Below, one piece after another: positions 8,704 through 17,953 of a stretch of DNA of 64,000 nucleotides. Numbering within the stretch: the stretch's first letter is position 1; every line of letters starts with the position of its first letter. The position numbers and the translations under genes are program-made. The notes under the pieces are model-generated. The model worked only from the letters and a program-made list of their open reading frames with translations. It was not told the origin of the DNA and did no database searches. The stretch comes from Nitratireductor sp. XY-223 (lineage in GTDB: Bacteria > Pseudomonadota > Alphaproteobacteria > Rhizobiales > Rhizobiaceae): positions 248,001 through 312,000 of the forward strand of contig NZ_SPNT01000004.1 in NCBI RefSeq assembly GCF_004959855.1, read 5' to 3'.

Positions 8704-9170
8704 GAAAATTCTCCGAATCCGATAAATTCGGTCTCATGATAGACTTGGTACGCATGTTCGCAACCATCAATTGCATATGACTACCTAATTCGGTCGGCGA
8801 AACGGGGATCTGGTTGTCGCGGCACAGATCATTGACCTTCCAGCGGGTAACGTCGTTCATGCAGGCGTCGCCGGTCGAGGTCCGCACCTCGCCCTTTTTC
8901 ACGATGAAGGAATTGCAGGCATGTTGCGGATGCTGTGCCGGTCGGGCGTCAGCGCCGTTCCGCGCGGCAACCAGGCCGGCGGGCCGGAAAGCGGTGGACC
9001 TGAAGCCGGGTTGGCATTTCGCGAAATACTTGCAAACATGATCCGATGCTGTCGATTCGCCATGGGGCGCACATTGATGGCCTTGTGCAAAACGGTTCGG
9101 GGGCGAAGAGGATGTTTGCACTGCGCGCTCACGCGACGGCAAGACCGCCTGGTAGCGGGGCGCACGGGCG
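8704..9170. other. 467-bp gap at the right edge of the islet
   Basis: The part nearest the FRG gene (8704 to about 8790) is AT-rich. It carries that gene's ribosome site and probably its promoter, including the inverted pair CCGAA...TTCGG just upstream of the start. From about 8790 the composition becomes GC-rich, and a coding-like fragment on the minus strand is listed separately. Between about 8930 and 9170 no supported gene was found. The MFS gene begins at 9171. Confidence 0.5.
8789..8920 (-). pseudogene. possible truncated gene fragment at islet junction
   Basis: On the minus strand about 44 codons (starting near ACNSFIVKKGEVRTSTGDA and ending at SPTE) show strong GC at third positions and a protein-like Cys/Trp content (CMNDVTRWKVNDLC). 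At about 8789 the frame passes into AT-rich sequence and the bias is lost. I do not recognise the family. It looks like a resident gene cut by the incoming islet. Upstream of 8920 the frame is less convincing, so the original start is unclear. Confidence 0.3.
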
Positions 9171-10727
9171 GTGACTTTATCGTCCGGCGACGCGGAACGG
9201 GACGCCGTGCCCGTTCTGGTATGGAGCGCGGCGCTGCTGTGCGGTCTGGCGGTGGCCTATAACAGCGGTGCCGTCATGGCGGCATCGCCCTTCATGAAGG
9301 TCGATCTCGATCTTGACAGCAACACGCTGCAATGGGTGATGGTGTCCTACATGCTGGTCGCCACCGTCCTTGTCGGCGTCATGGGCGGGTTTGCCGATAT
9401 TTTCGGACGGTTGCGCCTGCTCATGGCGGGTGCGGTCATGTTCATTGCCGGCTCTTTTGTCTGCATTCTGGCCGACAGCGGCGCGGTGCTGATCGCCGGT
9501 CGATCCGTGCAGGCGGTGGGCGGCGCCGGCATCTTCGGAACCGGCGTCGCGGTGCTGACCGTTGCAACACCGCAATCGCAGAGAGCGCTCGCCCTCGGAT
9601 TGTGGTCGGCGGCGGTGGCGCTCGGCCTCGGGGTGGGCCCGCTGATCGGCGGAGCCCTGACGGATGCCATCGACTGGAGGGCGATCTTCGGCTTCGACAT
9701 CCTGCTCCTGCTCGCCGGACTGGCCGCCTGCATTCGGGTTGCAAGGGCACGCCTCGTCCCGGAGGAAGATTCACGGCCGACCAATGTGGATTACACGGGC
9801 GCGGCGTTGATGATGATCTCGCTCGGCGCCCTGACATTTGCGCTCAGCCGAGGGCCGGAAAACGGCTGGGGATCGGCCGAAACAATCACGCTGCTGATCG
9901 CCAGTGTGGTCGCGGGCGCGGCTTTCCTGTGGCGCGAGCGACAGGCCAGGGAACCCATGTTCTCGCTGCGCTTCTTCGGCCGTCCGAGCTTTGTCGCGGC
10001 CGCGGCCGGCACCTTCATTTCCGGCTTCGGCATGATGGGCCTGATCTACTATTTCAATGTTTTCGTGCAGGCGCCGGGCGGCCTGGACTATTCCGCCCTG
10101 GCCACGGGTGCTGCGCTGCTGCCGTGCACAATGCTCTTTTTTGCCGGTTCGATCGGACTGCCGCGCCTGCTTTCGCAAGCGGACCTGCGCTGGCCGACAA
10201 CCCTCGGCCTGGTGCTGATGACTGCCGGCTTCTGGCTGCTGCGCGACCTTTCCCCGGGTGTTTCCTACAACGATATCTGGTGGAAACTCATTCTGATCGG
10301 GGCGGGATTGGGCCTTACCTTCGGTCTTCTGCCCCGCGTCGGGATGCGCGATCTTCCCGACAGCGAGGCCGGGCAGGGTTCAGGCGTGATCAATGTCTGT
10401 CTTTATGTCGGGTTCACGTTCGGCATCGCCATGTGCGGCGTTGCGGTCACCGCCATTCGGCACAGCGCCATCAAGGCCACGGTTGCCGGGCTGTCATCCG
10501 GGCCGGCCGAGCGGACATCGCTCATCCATGATCTCGTTCACGGGTCGAATTCGGCGGTCGCGAAGGCGCTCATGGCCTTCAGTGACGATGACTCCGCCAA
10601 GATCAAGAGAGCATTCAACGATGCACTGGAGAACGGTTTCGAAGGCGCGATGATCATGCTGGCGCTGATTTCGGCGGCCGGTGCCGTGCTGTGCGGATGG
10701 CTTCTGCGCAAGCCGTCGAAGGTCTGA
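9171..10727 (+). CDS. MFS transporter, DHA2 (14-TM) drug exporter type
   Basis: The protein has 518 residues with about 14 hydrophobic helices, typical of the DHA2 drug:H+ antiporter family. Motif A appears as GGFADIFGRLRLL after the second helix, and a motif C-like GLGVGPLIGG lies in helix 5. The start is a GTG with only a weak ribosome site; a later start is possible but would cut into helix 1. It stands alone, convergent with the DUF11 protein gene. The substrate cannot be inferred from the sequence. Confidence 0.88.
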   Translation: MTLSSGDAERDAVPVLVWSAALLCGLAVAYNSGAVMAASPFMKVDLDLDSNTLQWVMVSYMLVATVLVGVMGGFADIFGRLRLLMAGAVMFIAGSFVCILADSGAVLIAGRSVQAVGGAGIFGTGVAVLTVATPQSQRALALGLWSAAVALGLGVGPLIGGALTDAIDWRAIFGFDILLLLAGLAACIRVARARLVPEEDSRPTNVDYTGAALMMISLGALTFALSRGPENGWGSAETITLLIASVVAGAAFLWRERQAREPMFSLRFFGRPSFVAAAAGTFISGFGMMGLIYYFNVFVQAPGGLDYSALATGAALLPCTMLFFAGSIGLPRLLSQADLRWPTTLGLVLMTAGFWLLRDLSPGVSYNDIWWKLILIGAGLGLTFGLLPRVGMRDLPDSEAGQGSGVINVCLYVGFTFGIAMCGVAVTAIRHSAIKATVAGLSSGPAERTSLIHDLVHGSNSAVAKALMAFSDDDSAKIKRAFNDALENGFEGAMIMLALISAAGAVLCGWLLRKPSKV

Positions 10728-10754
10728 CACCGTCGGCGCCGCAGGCAGGGTCGA

Positions 10755-13664
10755 TCAGTTCAACGGAACGGTCACCGTCAAGGCACCGCCGTAAGCATCG
10801 AAACTGCTGCCGATGCCGTCATAGTTTACCTGCAGGGAAACGGATGCGCCCGCCTTGTGGCGCAAGTCAAACCCGGCCTTGACCTGCCCGCGCAAGCCCT
10901 CTGCGCTCGCGGCCAGCGAACCGGTCGAAAATGCACCGCCCTCCCCGAACGCATAAATTCCGTCGAACGAAACGAAAGGGGTGACGATACCGCTCTCGTA
11001 CTGATGCTGGTAGGAAACCCTCGGCCCGAGGCGGACATCGCCCTGGCTCATCGTGCGGCCGGGGATGGATACGCCCAGGCTGTCCGTGTACGCCTTTTGC
11101 TGTTCCTCGATGAACTGGAATGCCAGGGTCGGCGAGATGATCCAGCGATTGAAGTTCAGGTCGCCGGTCAGCGACCCCGCCGCAAGCCAACGATCGGTAT
11201 CAAACCGGTCGGTATAGGTTCCGAACGGACTGATCTTGTTGCGTGATTGTCCCCACATCACACGACCGTCAAAATAGACGTCGTCGATCACCCTGGCGGT
11301 GAGATAGGGACCGGCCATCCAGCCGACCCCGCGTGTCTTCCCCGGCGTCTCGGTGGCGTTGGCCTCCAACCAGTCAATCTCCGCAACGACGCCGATCAGA
11401 ATGCCCGGCGCTGCCAGATAATCGACGCCGACATAGACGATGCCAAAGTCACCATCGCCGCCGGCGCTGTCGGAAAAGCCCGATATGTGGCCCTCGGCCC
11501 AGATGTCCCAGGCCGCGCCGTCGATCGCAAGGGCGGGATCAATGAAGCGACCCAAGCCGGTCGAGAAATAAGCCGTGTTCTGATTGATCGTCGCGTCGAC
11601 CGGCAGCGGATTGGTCACCGGGACGCCAAAGGCGGAAACCGATCCGCTGGAAGACCCGCCGGAGCCGCCTCTTACCCGGTTCAAACGCCGCTCGCGCTCC
11701 GGCTGATGCGAATTGAGCATCGTCAGGCGCGTTCCGATAAAGTCCTCGATGATCCGTTCTGTCGTTTCGCTGCTCGCCAAGGCGGAATATGTGCAGGTGA
11801 CCGTCTCGCCCGCGTCAAGATCGACAGTCGCAATGCTGGCCGCGGTTGCTGTCCCGCCATCGGGGTCGACACAGGCGAGCGAGATCGCGTAGCCCGGCGT
11901 TGCCGCATGCGAGATCGTGTAGGAACCAGCGATGACATTGCTGAAGGTCCGCGTGTTGGACAGCGTGCCGTCAGCATCGTCGTCGAGATCGAATGCCGCC
12001 GGCGTCAGCCCGCCAGTCGTCGTGAATGAAAAATCCTGCGGGCCGTCGGGCACCGCGTCCATGATCACGACGATCGTTCCGGTCACCGGAACTTCGACCG
12101 TCGTCTCTTCGGTGGTGCTGTTATTGGCGAAAGCACTGTCGGGAACGCCCGAACCCACCTGTACCGCGTTGGTGATCGTGCCGCTGGCGCCAGCATCGAC
12201 ACTGACGGTGACCGTATATTGCGCCGAGGCACCCGAGGCGATGTCGCCGAGGCTGCAGATCGTCACGCCCAAGGGGTCTTCGTTGCATCCTGCCGTCGAC
12301 ACGAAGGTGACTTCCGACGGCAGGGTCATTGCTGAAAAGACGCCGGTTGCCGTCTGGGGCCCGGCGTTTGATACGGTCGCCGTGTAGGTCAGCGTGTTGC
12401 CGGCGACGATCGGATCGACATCGTCGACTAGCGTGACCGACAGGTCAGCCATTGGCCGGTTGACCAGAGTGTCCTCGGTCGTGGTGTTGTTTGCGAAGTT
12501 GGAGTCCGGGACACCCGAACCCACCTGTACCGAGTTGGTGATGGTTCCGCTCATGCCCGTGTCGGTGGTCGATACCGTGACCGTGTACTGCGCCGAGGCA
12601 CCCGGCGCGATGTCGCCGAGGCTGCAGATCGTCACGCCCAAGGGGTCCTCGGCGCATCCTGCCGTCGACACGAAGGTGACTTCCGACGGCAGGGTCATTG
12701 CTGAAAAGACGCCGGTTGCCGTCTGGGGCCCGGCGTTTGATACGGTCGCCGTGTAGGTCAGCGTGTTGCCGGCGACGATCGGATCGACATCGTCGACTAG
12801 CGTGACCGACAGGTCAGCCATTGGCCGGTTGACCAGAGTGTCCTCGGTCGTGGTGTTGTTTGCGAAGTTGGAGTCCGGGACACCCGAACCCACCTGTACC
12901 GCGTTGGTGATGGTTCCGCTCATGCCCGTGTCGGTGGTCGATACCGTGACCGTGTACTGCGCCGAGGCACCCGGCGCGATGTCGCCGAGGCTGCAGATCG
13001 TCACGCCCAAGGGGTCCTCGGCGCATCCTGCCGTCGAGACGAAGGTGACTTCCGACGGCAGGGTCATTGCTGAAAAGACGCCGGTTGCCGTCTGGGGCCC
13101 GGCGTTTGATACGGTCGCCGTGTAGGTCAGCGTGTTGCCTGCGACGATCGGATCGACGTCGTCGACAAGCGTGACCGACAGGTCGGCATTCGGCCGGTTG
13201 ACAAATGTGTCCTCGGTCGCGGTGTTGTTTGCGAAGTTGGAATCCGGGACGCCCGAACCCACCTGCACCGCGTTAGTGATCGTGCCGCTCATGCCCGTGT
13301 CGGTGGTTAAAACCGTGACTGTGTATTGCGCCGAGGCACCCGACGCGATATCGCCGAGGCTGCAGATCGTCACGCCCAAGGGGTCCTCGGCGCATCCTGC
13401 CGTCGACACGAAGGTGACTTCCGACGGCAGGGTCATCGCTGAAAAGACGCCGGTTGCCGTTTGGGGCCCGGCATTGGAAACGGTCGCCGTGTAGGTCAGC
13501 GTGTTGCCGGCGACGATCGGATCGACATCGTCGACAAGCGTGACCGACAGATCGGCATTCGTGGTCTGCGCCACAGAAGGCACCGGCAAGACTGCCCACG
13601 CCATTGCGACGGCGATCGCCAACCGTTCAGCAATTGTTCCAGCAATAAATCTCGGCCGCGCCAT
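10755..13664 (-). CDS. DUF11-repeat outer-membrane autotransporter-like protein
   Basis: The protein has 969 residues from the ATG at 13664, chosen because a signal peptide follows directly (basic start, hydrophobic AIAVAMAWAVLPVPSVA, AXA-type cut). Four DUF11 repeats of about 123 residues (NADLSVTLVDDVDPIVAGN...) come next, each with two Cys flanking EDPLGVTI. A single prealbumin-like domain (about 530-640) follows, then a Ser/Gly linker and a C-terminal region of about 270 residues of alternating strands ending VTVPLN. This is the layout of a surface adhesin or autotransporter: repeats outside, beta-barrel at the end. The last residue is Asn rather than the usual Phe/Trp. It is divergent from a LuxR-type regulator. 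Confidence 0.85.
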   Translation of the reverse strand: MARPRFIAGTIAERLAIAVAMAWAVLPVPSVAQTTNADLSVTLVDDVDPIVAGNTLTYTATVSNAGPQTATGVFSAMTLPSEVTFVSTAGCAEDPLGVTICSLGDIASGASAQYTVTVLTTDTGMSGTITNAVQVGSGVPDSNFANNTATEDTFVNRPNADLSVTLVDDVDPIVAGNTLTYTATVSNAGPQTATGVFSAMTLPSEVTFVSTAGCAEDPLGVTICSLGDIAPGASAQYTVTVSTTDTGMSGTITNAVQVGSGVPDSNFANNTTTEDTLVNRPMADLSVTLVDDVDPIVAGNTLTYTATVSNAGPQTATGVFSAMTLPSEVTFVSTAGCAEDPLGVTICSLGDIAPGASAQYTVTVSTTDTGMSGTITNSVQVGSGVPDSNFANNTTTEDTLVNRPMADLSVTLVDDVDPIVAGNTLTYTATVSNAGPQTATGVFSAMTLPSEVTFVSTAGCNEDPLGVTICSLGDIASGASAQYTVTVSVDAGASGTITNAVQVGSGVPDSAFANNSTTEETTVEVPVTGTIVVIMDAVPDGPQDFSFTTTGGLTPAAFDLDDDADGTLSNTRTFSNVIAGSYTISHAATPGYAISLACVDPDGGTATAASIATVDLDAGETVTCTYSALASSETTERIIEDFIGTRLTMLNSHQPERERRLNRVRGGSGGSSSGSVSAFGVPVTNPLPVDATINQNTAYFSTGLGRFIDPALAIDGAAWDIWAEGHISGFSDSAGGDGDFGIVYVGVDYLAAPGILIGVVAEIDWLEANATETPGKTRGVGWMAGPYLTARVIDDVYFDGRVMWGQSRNKISPFGTYTDRFDTDRWLAAGSLTGDLNFNRWIISPTLAFQFIEEQQKAYTDSLGVSIPGRTMSQGDVRLGPRVSYQHQYESGIVTPFVSFDGIYAFGEGGAFSTGSLAASAEGLRGQVKAGFDLRHKAGASVSLQVNYDGIGSSFDAYGGALTVTVPLN
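12088..13559 (-). repeat. four tandem 369-bp DUF11 repeats
   Basis: The units run 13191-13559, 12822-13190, 12453-12821 and 12088-12452. Units two and three differ at only a handful of bases; the fourth is three bases shorter and more divergent near its end (SVDAGASG replacing the TTDTGMSG type). The period is exactly 369 bp, a multiple of three, so gain or loss of units keeps the frame. Such identity indicates recent duplication or gene conversion. Confidence 0.95.
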
Positions 13665-13962
13665 TGAAATGCAATTTCCTGACGTCAACCGGATTTCAGC
13701 AATCGATTGGCTGTTCCTGACATCAGACTCCCCCGTCCCCGACGGCCGAATTCGCAAGGTGGTTGGCCAGTCGATTTTCCTCCCGCAATGAACATCACGC
13801 GAATGTGGAGAACAATCCGTCAAATTATGTATGCGAACGGCCGCCGATAACTTTAAGTTGTCAAGTAGAGGCTAAGTCGCGCCGAGATAAATTCCGGTGC
13901 TGTTGGCGAGGGACGGCGCCGCAGAACCGATCAGCGGCCGCAAATATTTGCGTGGAGGGCGC

Positions 13963-15099
13963 ATGTACCACACGGTGTTCAATAAACTCGTCGGGAAAAT
14001 CTACGATTGCGCCGTCGACCCGGATCAATGGGTGGACACCCTGACCGCGATCCGCGACGAGATGGACCTCGCATTTGTATCGATGAACTACATGGCATTC
14101 CCGACCGCCTCGACGGACGCGGTTCCAGATATGGAAATATTCAATACCGAGTGGGATCAAGATTGGCTCGACTCTCTGCCCTCCCTTGTTCCGCAGATAC
14201 CCAAATGGGAGGAAATGCGGAACGCAGAGATGGATGAACCGGTTTCGCAACTGTCGCTGATGGACGAGGCCACGTTCAGGCAAAGCGAGTTCTGCAAAAC
14301 GTGGGTCGAACCACAAGGGTTGCGCGACACCTTCAATCTCAAGGTCATCGACCGGAAACTGCAGATAGGCATGGTGTCGGCGACCACCTACGCCGAGCGT
14401 GATCTATTCAGCAAACGGGACTACGAACTGCTCAAGCATCTGAGTCCGCACCTCAGGCGATCAATGCTGATTTCAGACGTCGTCGAGGAGCAGCGTTCCT
14501 GGATCAAGCTGTTCAGCGATGTGCTCGACAATCTTGACGCGGCGGTGTTCCTCGTCGGAAACAATTCAAGGATTTTCTACCACAATGAACTGGCCGAGGA
14601 ACTCTTGTCCGCGGCATCGTGCATCACTTCCCGGTCGGGACAGCTCAGACCGGTATCCGAGAACCTGGCGGAAGAGTTCGCGGCGACGATCAGGCGGGCT
14701 TGTTCGCCGCAGGACGAAGAAATCGGATATCGCGGAAACGGCATGACCTTGCCGGGCAAAGAAGGTGATTTTGCTAATATTTATGTGCTGCCTCTGGGTC
14801 GATCGGAAAGACGCCGGGCTCTTGGACCGGGTAATGCTGCGGTGTTTGCCACCACCGATCGTTCAGACAATCCCCTGGAAATCGAAATCCTTTCTGCATT
14901 CAGCGGTCTCACGACCAGCGAAGCCCGGATTGCACTGCTGATTGCGAACGGAAGGAGCACCAGAGAAGCGGCGCAATCGAGGAACATCACCATCAGCACG
15001 CTGAGGACACACCTCGCCAACATCTATGCCAAGACAGGCGTTAGCAATCAGGCCGGCCTCGCGGCCTACGTCCACCGCTTCAAATTACCGATCAGGTAG
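13963..15099 (+). CDS. LuxR-family transcriptional regulator
   Basis: The protein has 378 residues from the ATG at 13963, which has GGAGGG five bases upstream. The C-terminal 65 residues form a LuxR helix-turn-helix: LTTSEARIALLIANG, then STREAAQSRN and STLRTHLANIYAKTGVSNQ. The long N-terminal part (about 1-300) is not an obvious autoinducer or response-regulator receiver domain. It includes a PAS-like stretch near 205-280 (LDNLDAAVFLVGNNSRIFYHNELA). It lies divergent from the repeat adhesin with 298 bp between them, so control of that gene or autoregulation is plausible but unproven. Confidence 0.88.
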   Translation: MYHTVFNKLVGKIYDCAVDPDQWVDTLTAIRDEMDLAFVSMNYMAFPTASTDAVPDMEIFNTEWDQDWLDSLPSLVPQIPKWEEMRNAEMDEPVSQLSLMDEATFRQSEFCKTWVEPQGLRDTFNLKVIDRKLQIGMVSATTYAERDLFSKRDYELLKHLSPHLRRSMLISDVVEEQRSWIKLFSDVLDNLDAAVFLVGNNSRIFYHNELAEELLSAASCITSRSGQLRPVSENLAEEFAATIRRACSPQDEEIGYRGNGMTLPGKEGDFANIYVLPLGRSERRRALGPGNAAVFATTDRSDNPLEIEILSAFSGLTTSEARIALLIANGRSTREAAQSRNITISTLRTHLANIYAKTGVSNQAGLAAYVHRFKLPIR

Positions 15100-15565
15100 C
15101 GTCATGCCCTGCGTTTTGTGAACGCAAACAACGGGCTAATTCACCTTCTGGAAGTCCGGCTCCAGGCGCGGGTGTGCCGCAGCAGGACCGATCACTCCTA
15201 TTCCGTCACCCGCTTGATCAACTCCCGATACAACCCCCTCATCCGCCCCATCACGGGCCTCTCCCCCGTCCCGATGACCCTGCCGTCGATCTCCGCCACC
15301 GGGTCTGGGCGCCGAAGGTGCCGGTCAGAAACGCCTCGTCGGCGCCGTAGGCCTCGTAGAGGGTGAAGTTTTTTTCAAAGTCGGGGATCTGTGGCGCTGG
15401 CCTGCGGCGAGGATCTGGGTGCCGCGCTGAACCATCTCGACGACCACAGGCGCCAGGGGCTCGAAAAGACCAAGAGCTTCATCACCGCTTCGTAATTCGG
15501 CCAAAAACCGGCCCGAATCCTTTCCGACAATTGGGTAAAACCAACGCGGAAAGGAACTTGCCCCG
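15100..15565. other. 466-bp gap with gene remnants
   Basis: No intact gene was found. The minus strand holds a frameshifted aminotransferase tail (15198 to about 15378, listed separately). The stretch 15380-15500 is GC-rich and open in several frames but has no start, ribosome site or recognisable family. The ribosome site AAGGAA for the next gene lies just before 15566. Confidence 0.6.
15198..15378 (-). pseudogene. C-terminal remnant of a class IV aminotransferase
   Basis: Read on the minus strand, the segment gives NFTLYEAYGADEAFLTGTFG and then, after a one-base frame change near 15300, VAEIDGRVIGTGERPVMGRM and GLYRELIKRVTE before a TAG at 15198. This matches the end of branched-chain or D-amino acid aminotransferases (the A.E.F.TGT..G..PV..IDGR.IG block). 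One missing C in the ACC-CGG run explains the frameshift. The first three quarters of the gene are absent. Confidence 0.7.
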
Positions 15566-15922
15566 ATGAACATCCGTCTTTGCGCCTGCGTGATCGCCGG
15601 CCTTACCCTCGCAGCGGCGCCGGCCCTGGCCGAGGAAATCACCAACAAGGAACAGTTCCTGGAAATGATCGCCGGCAAGAAGCTGGTCGAAAAGAACGCC
15701 TGGGTGGTCATTGCACGCAACGGCACAGTGCACGGGCGCGGCCCGAAGAACGGCGACATCGTCGGCGAATGGAAATGGAAGGGCCGCTACTACTGCCGAG
15801 ACATCATCATCGACAACGAGACGCTGCCGCATGACTGCCAGGTGGTGACCGTCAACGGCAACAGCGTCGCCTTCACCCACAACGAAGGCAAGGGCATCTC
15901 CGTCGTCTGGACGGTCGAATAA
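15566..15922 (+). CDS. small secreted protein, unknown function
   Basis: The protein has 118 residues with a clear signal peptide (MNIRLCACVIAGLTLAAAPALA, cut after ALA near residue 22). The mature part is about 95 residues and hydrophilic, with two Cys (YYCRDIII and PHDCQVV) that could pair in the periplasm. An AAGGAA ribosome site precedes the ATG. I recall similar short proteins in rhizobial genomes without an assigned role. It is convergent with recQ. Confidence 0.75.
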   Translation: MNIRLCACVIAGLTLAAAPALAEEITNKEQFLEMIAGKKLVEKNAWVVIARNGTVHGRGPKNGDIVGEWKWKGRYYCRDIIIDNETLPHDCQVVTVNGNSVAFTHNEGKGISVVWTVE

Positions 15923-15938
15923 TCAAAGGCCGGGCGAA

Positions 15939-17798
15939 CTACCGCGCGCCCTCCTCGATCGCCTCCAGGAACATGTCCCCGTACTCGGCGAGCTTCTTCG
16001 GCCCGACGCCGTTGATTTCGGCGAGCGCGCCGAGGTCGGTCGGGCGCTCCGACGCCATCTCGATCAGCGTCGCATCGGGAAAGACCACATAGGCCGGAAC
16101 GTTCTTCTCGCGGGCAAGTTCCAAGCGCAGGGCCTTGAGCTTTGCCAGCAGTTCGTCGTCGGCGGTCGAGAGCGACGCGGCAGCCGCCGACTTCTTTCTC
16201 TTCCGTTCGCGCTTCGAAACGACCGGCGCGTCGTGGAATTCGAATGTCCGCTCGCCGCGCAGGATGCCCCTGCCCTCGTCGGTGATCTCCAGGCAGCCGT
16301 ATTTCTGGATATTGATGCGCAGCGCGCCGCCGGCGACGAGCTGGCGCACGAAGGCCTGCCAGTAGGGTTTCGACTGCTCGATTCCGACCCCGAACGTGGG
16401 CAGCCTGTCATGGCCGCGCTCCATGATCTTCGCCGTCTCGGCGCCGCGCACCACGTCGATGACATGGGCGGCGCCGAAGACCTGGCCGGTGCGGTAGACG
16501 GCCGACAGCAGCATCTGCGCGTGGCGGGTACCGTCGACGCGCTTCGGCGGGTCGAGACAGGTGTCGCAATTGCCGCAAGGGGCGATCTCCTCGTCGAAAT
16601 AGGCAAGCAAAACCTTGCGCCGGCAGGTTGCCGCCTCGCAGTAGGCGAGCAGTGAATCCAGCCGCTTGTGCTCGCGCAGCCTGTGGGCGTCGTCCTCGCC
16701 GTCCTGGTCGATGAACATGCGGCGCATGCGGATGTCGTCGAGGCCGTAGAGCAGCAGGGTCTCGGCCGGCGCGCCGTCGCGCCCGGCACGGCCGATCTCC
16801 TGGTAATAGGCCTCGACGCTGCCCGGCAGGTTGAGGTGGCACACGAAACGGATGTCCGGCTTGTCGATGCCCATGCCGAAAGCAATGGTGGCGACCATGA
16901 CCACCGCGTCCTCACTCATGAAGCGGTCCTGGCCGGTCTTGCGCGTTTGTGCATCCTGGCCGGCGTGATAAGCAATGGCGTTCCAGCCTTCCTGCGACAG
17001 GAAACCCGCCACTTCTTCCGTGTATTTGCGCGACAGGCAGTAGACGATGCCGCTCTGGCCCTTCTTGTCCTCCAGGAAGGCGAGGAGCTGGCGGCGCCAG
17101 TTGTCCTTGGGTGTCACCGCAAGGCGCAGGTTGGGCCGGTCGAAGCCCTGGACGATGGTCGTCCCCTCTCCCGGAAACAGCTTTTCGGCGATGTCGCGGC
17201 GCGTCGCCGCGTCCGCCGTCGCCGTGAAAGCCCCGAAGGCGGCGCCCGGAAAACGGTCTTTCAAACCGGAGAGCATCTCGTATTCGGGCCGGAAGCTGAC
17301 GCCCCACTTGGAGATGCAATGGGCCTCGTCAATGACGAACATGGAAAGGTCCAGCCCGGAAAGCGCGGCAAGCATGCGCTCGCCCATCAGCCGCTCGGGA
17401 GACAGGTAAAGCAGCCTGGCCCTTTTCGCCTGCACCTCATCCCAGGCGGCGCGCTGCGCCTCGCGGTCCATCCCCGAATGGATCGACACGGCCTCGACGC
17501 CGTTGGCATTGAGCGCCGCCACCTGGTCGTCCATCAGCGCCACCAGCGGCGAGACGACGACGGTCAGTCCGCCGGCAAGGATCGCCGGGATCTGGTAGCA
17601 CAGCGATTTGCCGCCGCCGGTCGGCATGACGGCGAGCACGTGTTCGCCGGCTATCAGGTGCCCGATGATGCGTTCCTGTCCCGGCCGGAATTCATGGTAG
17701 CCGAAGACGTGGCGCAGCACGGAATGCGGATCGGCGCCGGTTTCCACCGGCGGGATTTCGGCAGGCATTTCCCGGGCCGTCGTCACGCGCATCTCCAT
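15939..17798 (-). CDS. recQ: ATP-dependent DNA helicase RecQ
   Basis: RecQ is a 3'-5' DNA helicase used in recombination and fork repair. The 619 residues carry Walker A (MPTGGGKSLCYQ, about 58-69), the DEAH box (VIDEAHCISKWG), motif VI (QEIGRAGRDG), the zinc-binding Cys cluster of the RQC region (CRRKVLL...CGNCDTC) and a C-terminal HRDC domain (about 530-610). All the landmark residues are present and the length is normal. The start may be the third residue (ATG at 17792), because GGAG lies only before that one. A perfect FNR-like box lies between recQ and the divergent ABC operon. Confidence 0.96.
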   Translation of the reverse strand: MEMRVTTAREMPAEIPPVETGADPHSVLRHVFGYHEFRPGQERIIGHLIAGEHVLAVMPTGGGKSLCYQIPAILAGGLTVVVSPLVALMDDQVAALNANGVEAVSIHSGMDREAQRAAWDEVQAKRARLLYLSPERLMGERMLAALSGLDLSMFVIDEAHCISKWGVSFRPEYEMLSGLKDRFPGAAFGAFTATADAATRRDIAEKLFPGEGTTIVQGFDRPNLRLAVTPKDNWRRQLLAFLEDKKGQSGIVYCLSRKYTEEVAGFLSQEGWNAIAYHAGQDAQTRKTGQDRFMSEDAVVMVATIAFGMGIDKPDIRFVCHLNLPGSVEAYYQEIGRAGRDGAPAETLLLYGLDDIRMRRMFIDQDGEDDAHRLREHKRLDSLLAYCEAATCRRKVLLAYFDEEIAPCGNCDTCLDPPKRVDGTRHAQMLLSAVYRTGQVFGAAHVIDVVRGAETAKIMERGHDRLPTFGVGIEQSKPYWQAFVRQLVAGGALRINIQKYGCLEITDEGRGILRGERTFEFHDAPVVSKRERKRKKSAAAASLSTADDELLAKLKALRLELAREKNVPAYVVFPDATLIEMASERPTDLGALAEINGVGPKKLAEYGDMFLEAIEEGAR

Positions 17799-17887
17799 TA
17801 GGGAATCGCCGGGAAGTATGGACCATCCGTTCCAGAAATAAAGCCATTGGAACGGTATTTTCAGACTAATCGGCTGACGATGCCTCT

Positions 17888-17901
17888 TTGATGAAGATCA
17901 A
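17888..17901. promoter_or_regulatory. perfect FixK/FNR-type box (TTGATGAAGATCAA)
   Basis: TTGAT-N4-ATCAA is the full FNR/FixK palindrome. It lies between recQ and the ABC/HlyD operon, 52 bp before the ABC start codon. A -10-like TATAAA at 17912-17917 with TTGATG at 17888-17893 (18-bp spacer) would place the box over a -35, which is not the usual activating position. I therefore do not claim which gene it controls. Confidence 0.55.
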
Positions 17902-17953
17902 TGCGGATACATATAAATAAGTGCATGGATTGCGCGGCGAAAGGTGTTGCGTA

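Larger units (their letters stand above)
5843..8790. mobile_element. AT-rich acquired islet bounded by a duplicated gene 3' end
   Basis: The stretch is visibly poorer in G+C than both flanks and loses the strong third-position GC bias of the neighbouring genes. On the left it begins exactly where the hydrolase stops, and an imperfect second copy of that gene's 3' end lies inside at 6454-6576. On the right, GC-rich coding-like sequence resumes at about 8790. The cargo is a small membrane protein and an FRG/DUF262 pair. No integrase, transposase or terminal inverted repeat was seen, so the mechanism is unknown. The right limit is estimated from composition only. Confidence 0.55.

Noticed and set aside
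15391-15495. Plus-strand tail reading CGEDLGAALNHLDDHRRQG and on to a stop at 15495
   Set aside because: It is helix-like and GC-biased, but there is no start, no ribosome site and no family that I can name. It is too short to call a gene or a remnant.
17912-17917. TATAAA as -10 of the ABC operon with the FNR box as activator
   Set aside because: Only 10 bp separate it from the box, where class II sites need about 22. Both elements may be real, but the pairing is not supported.
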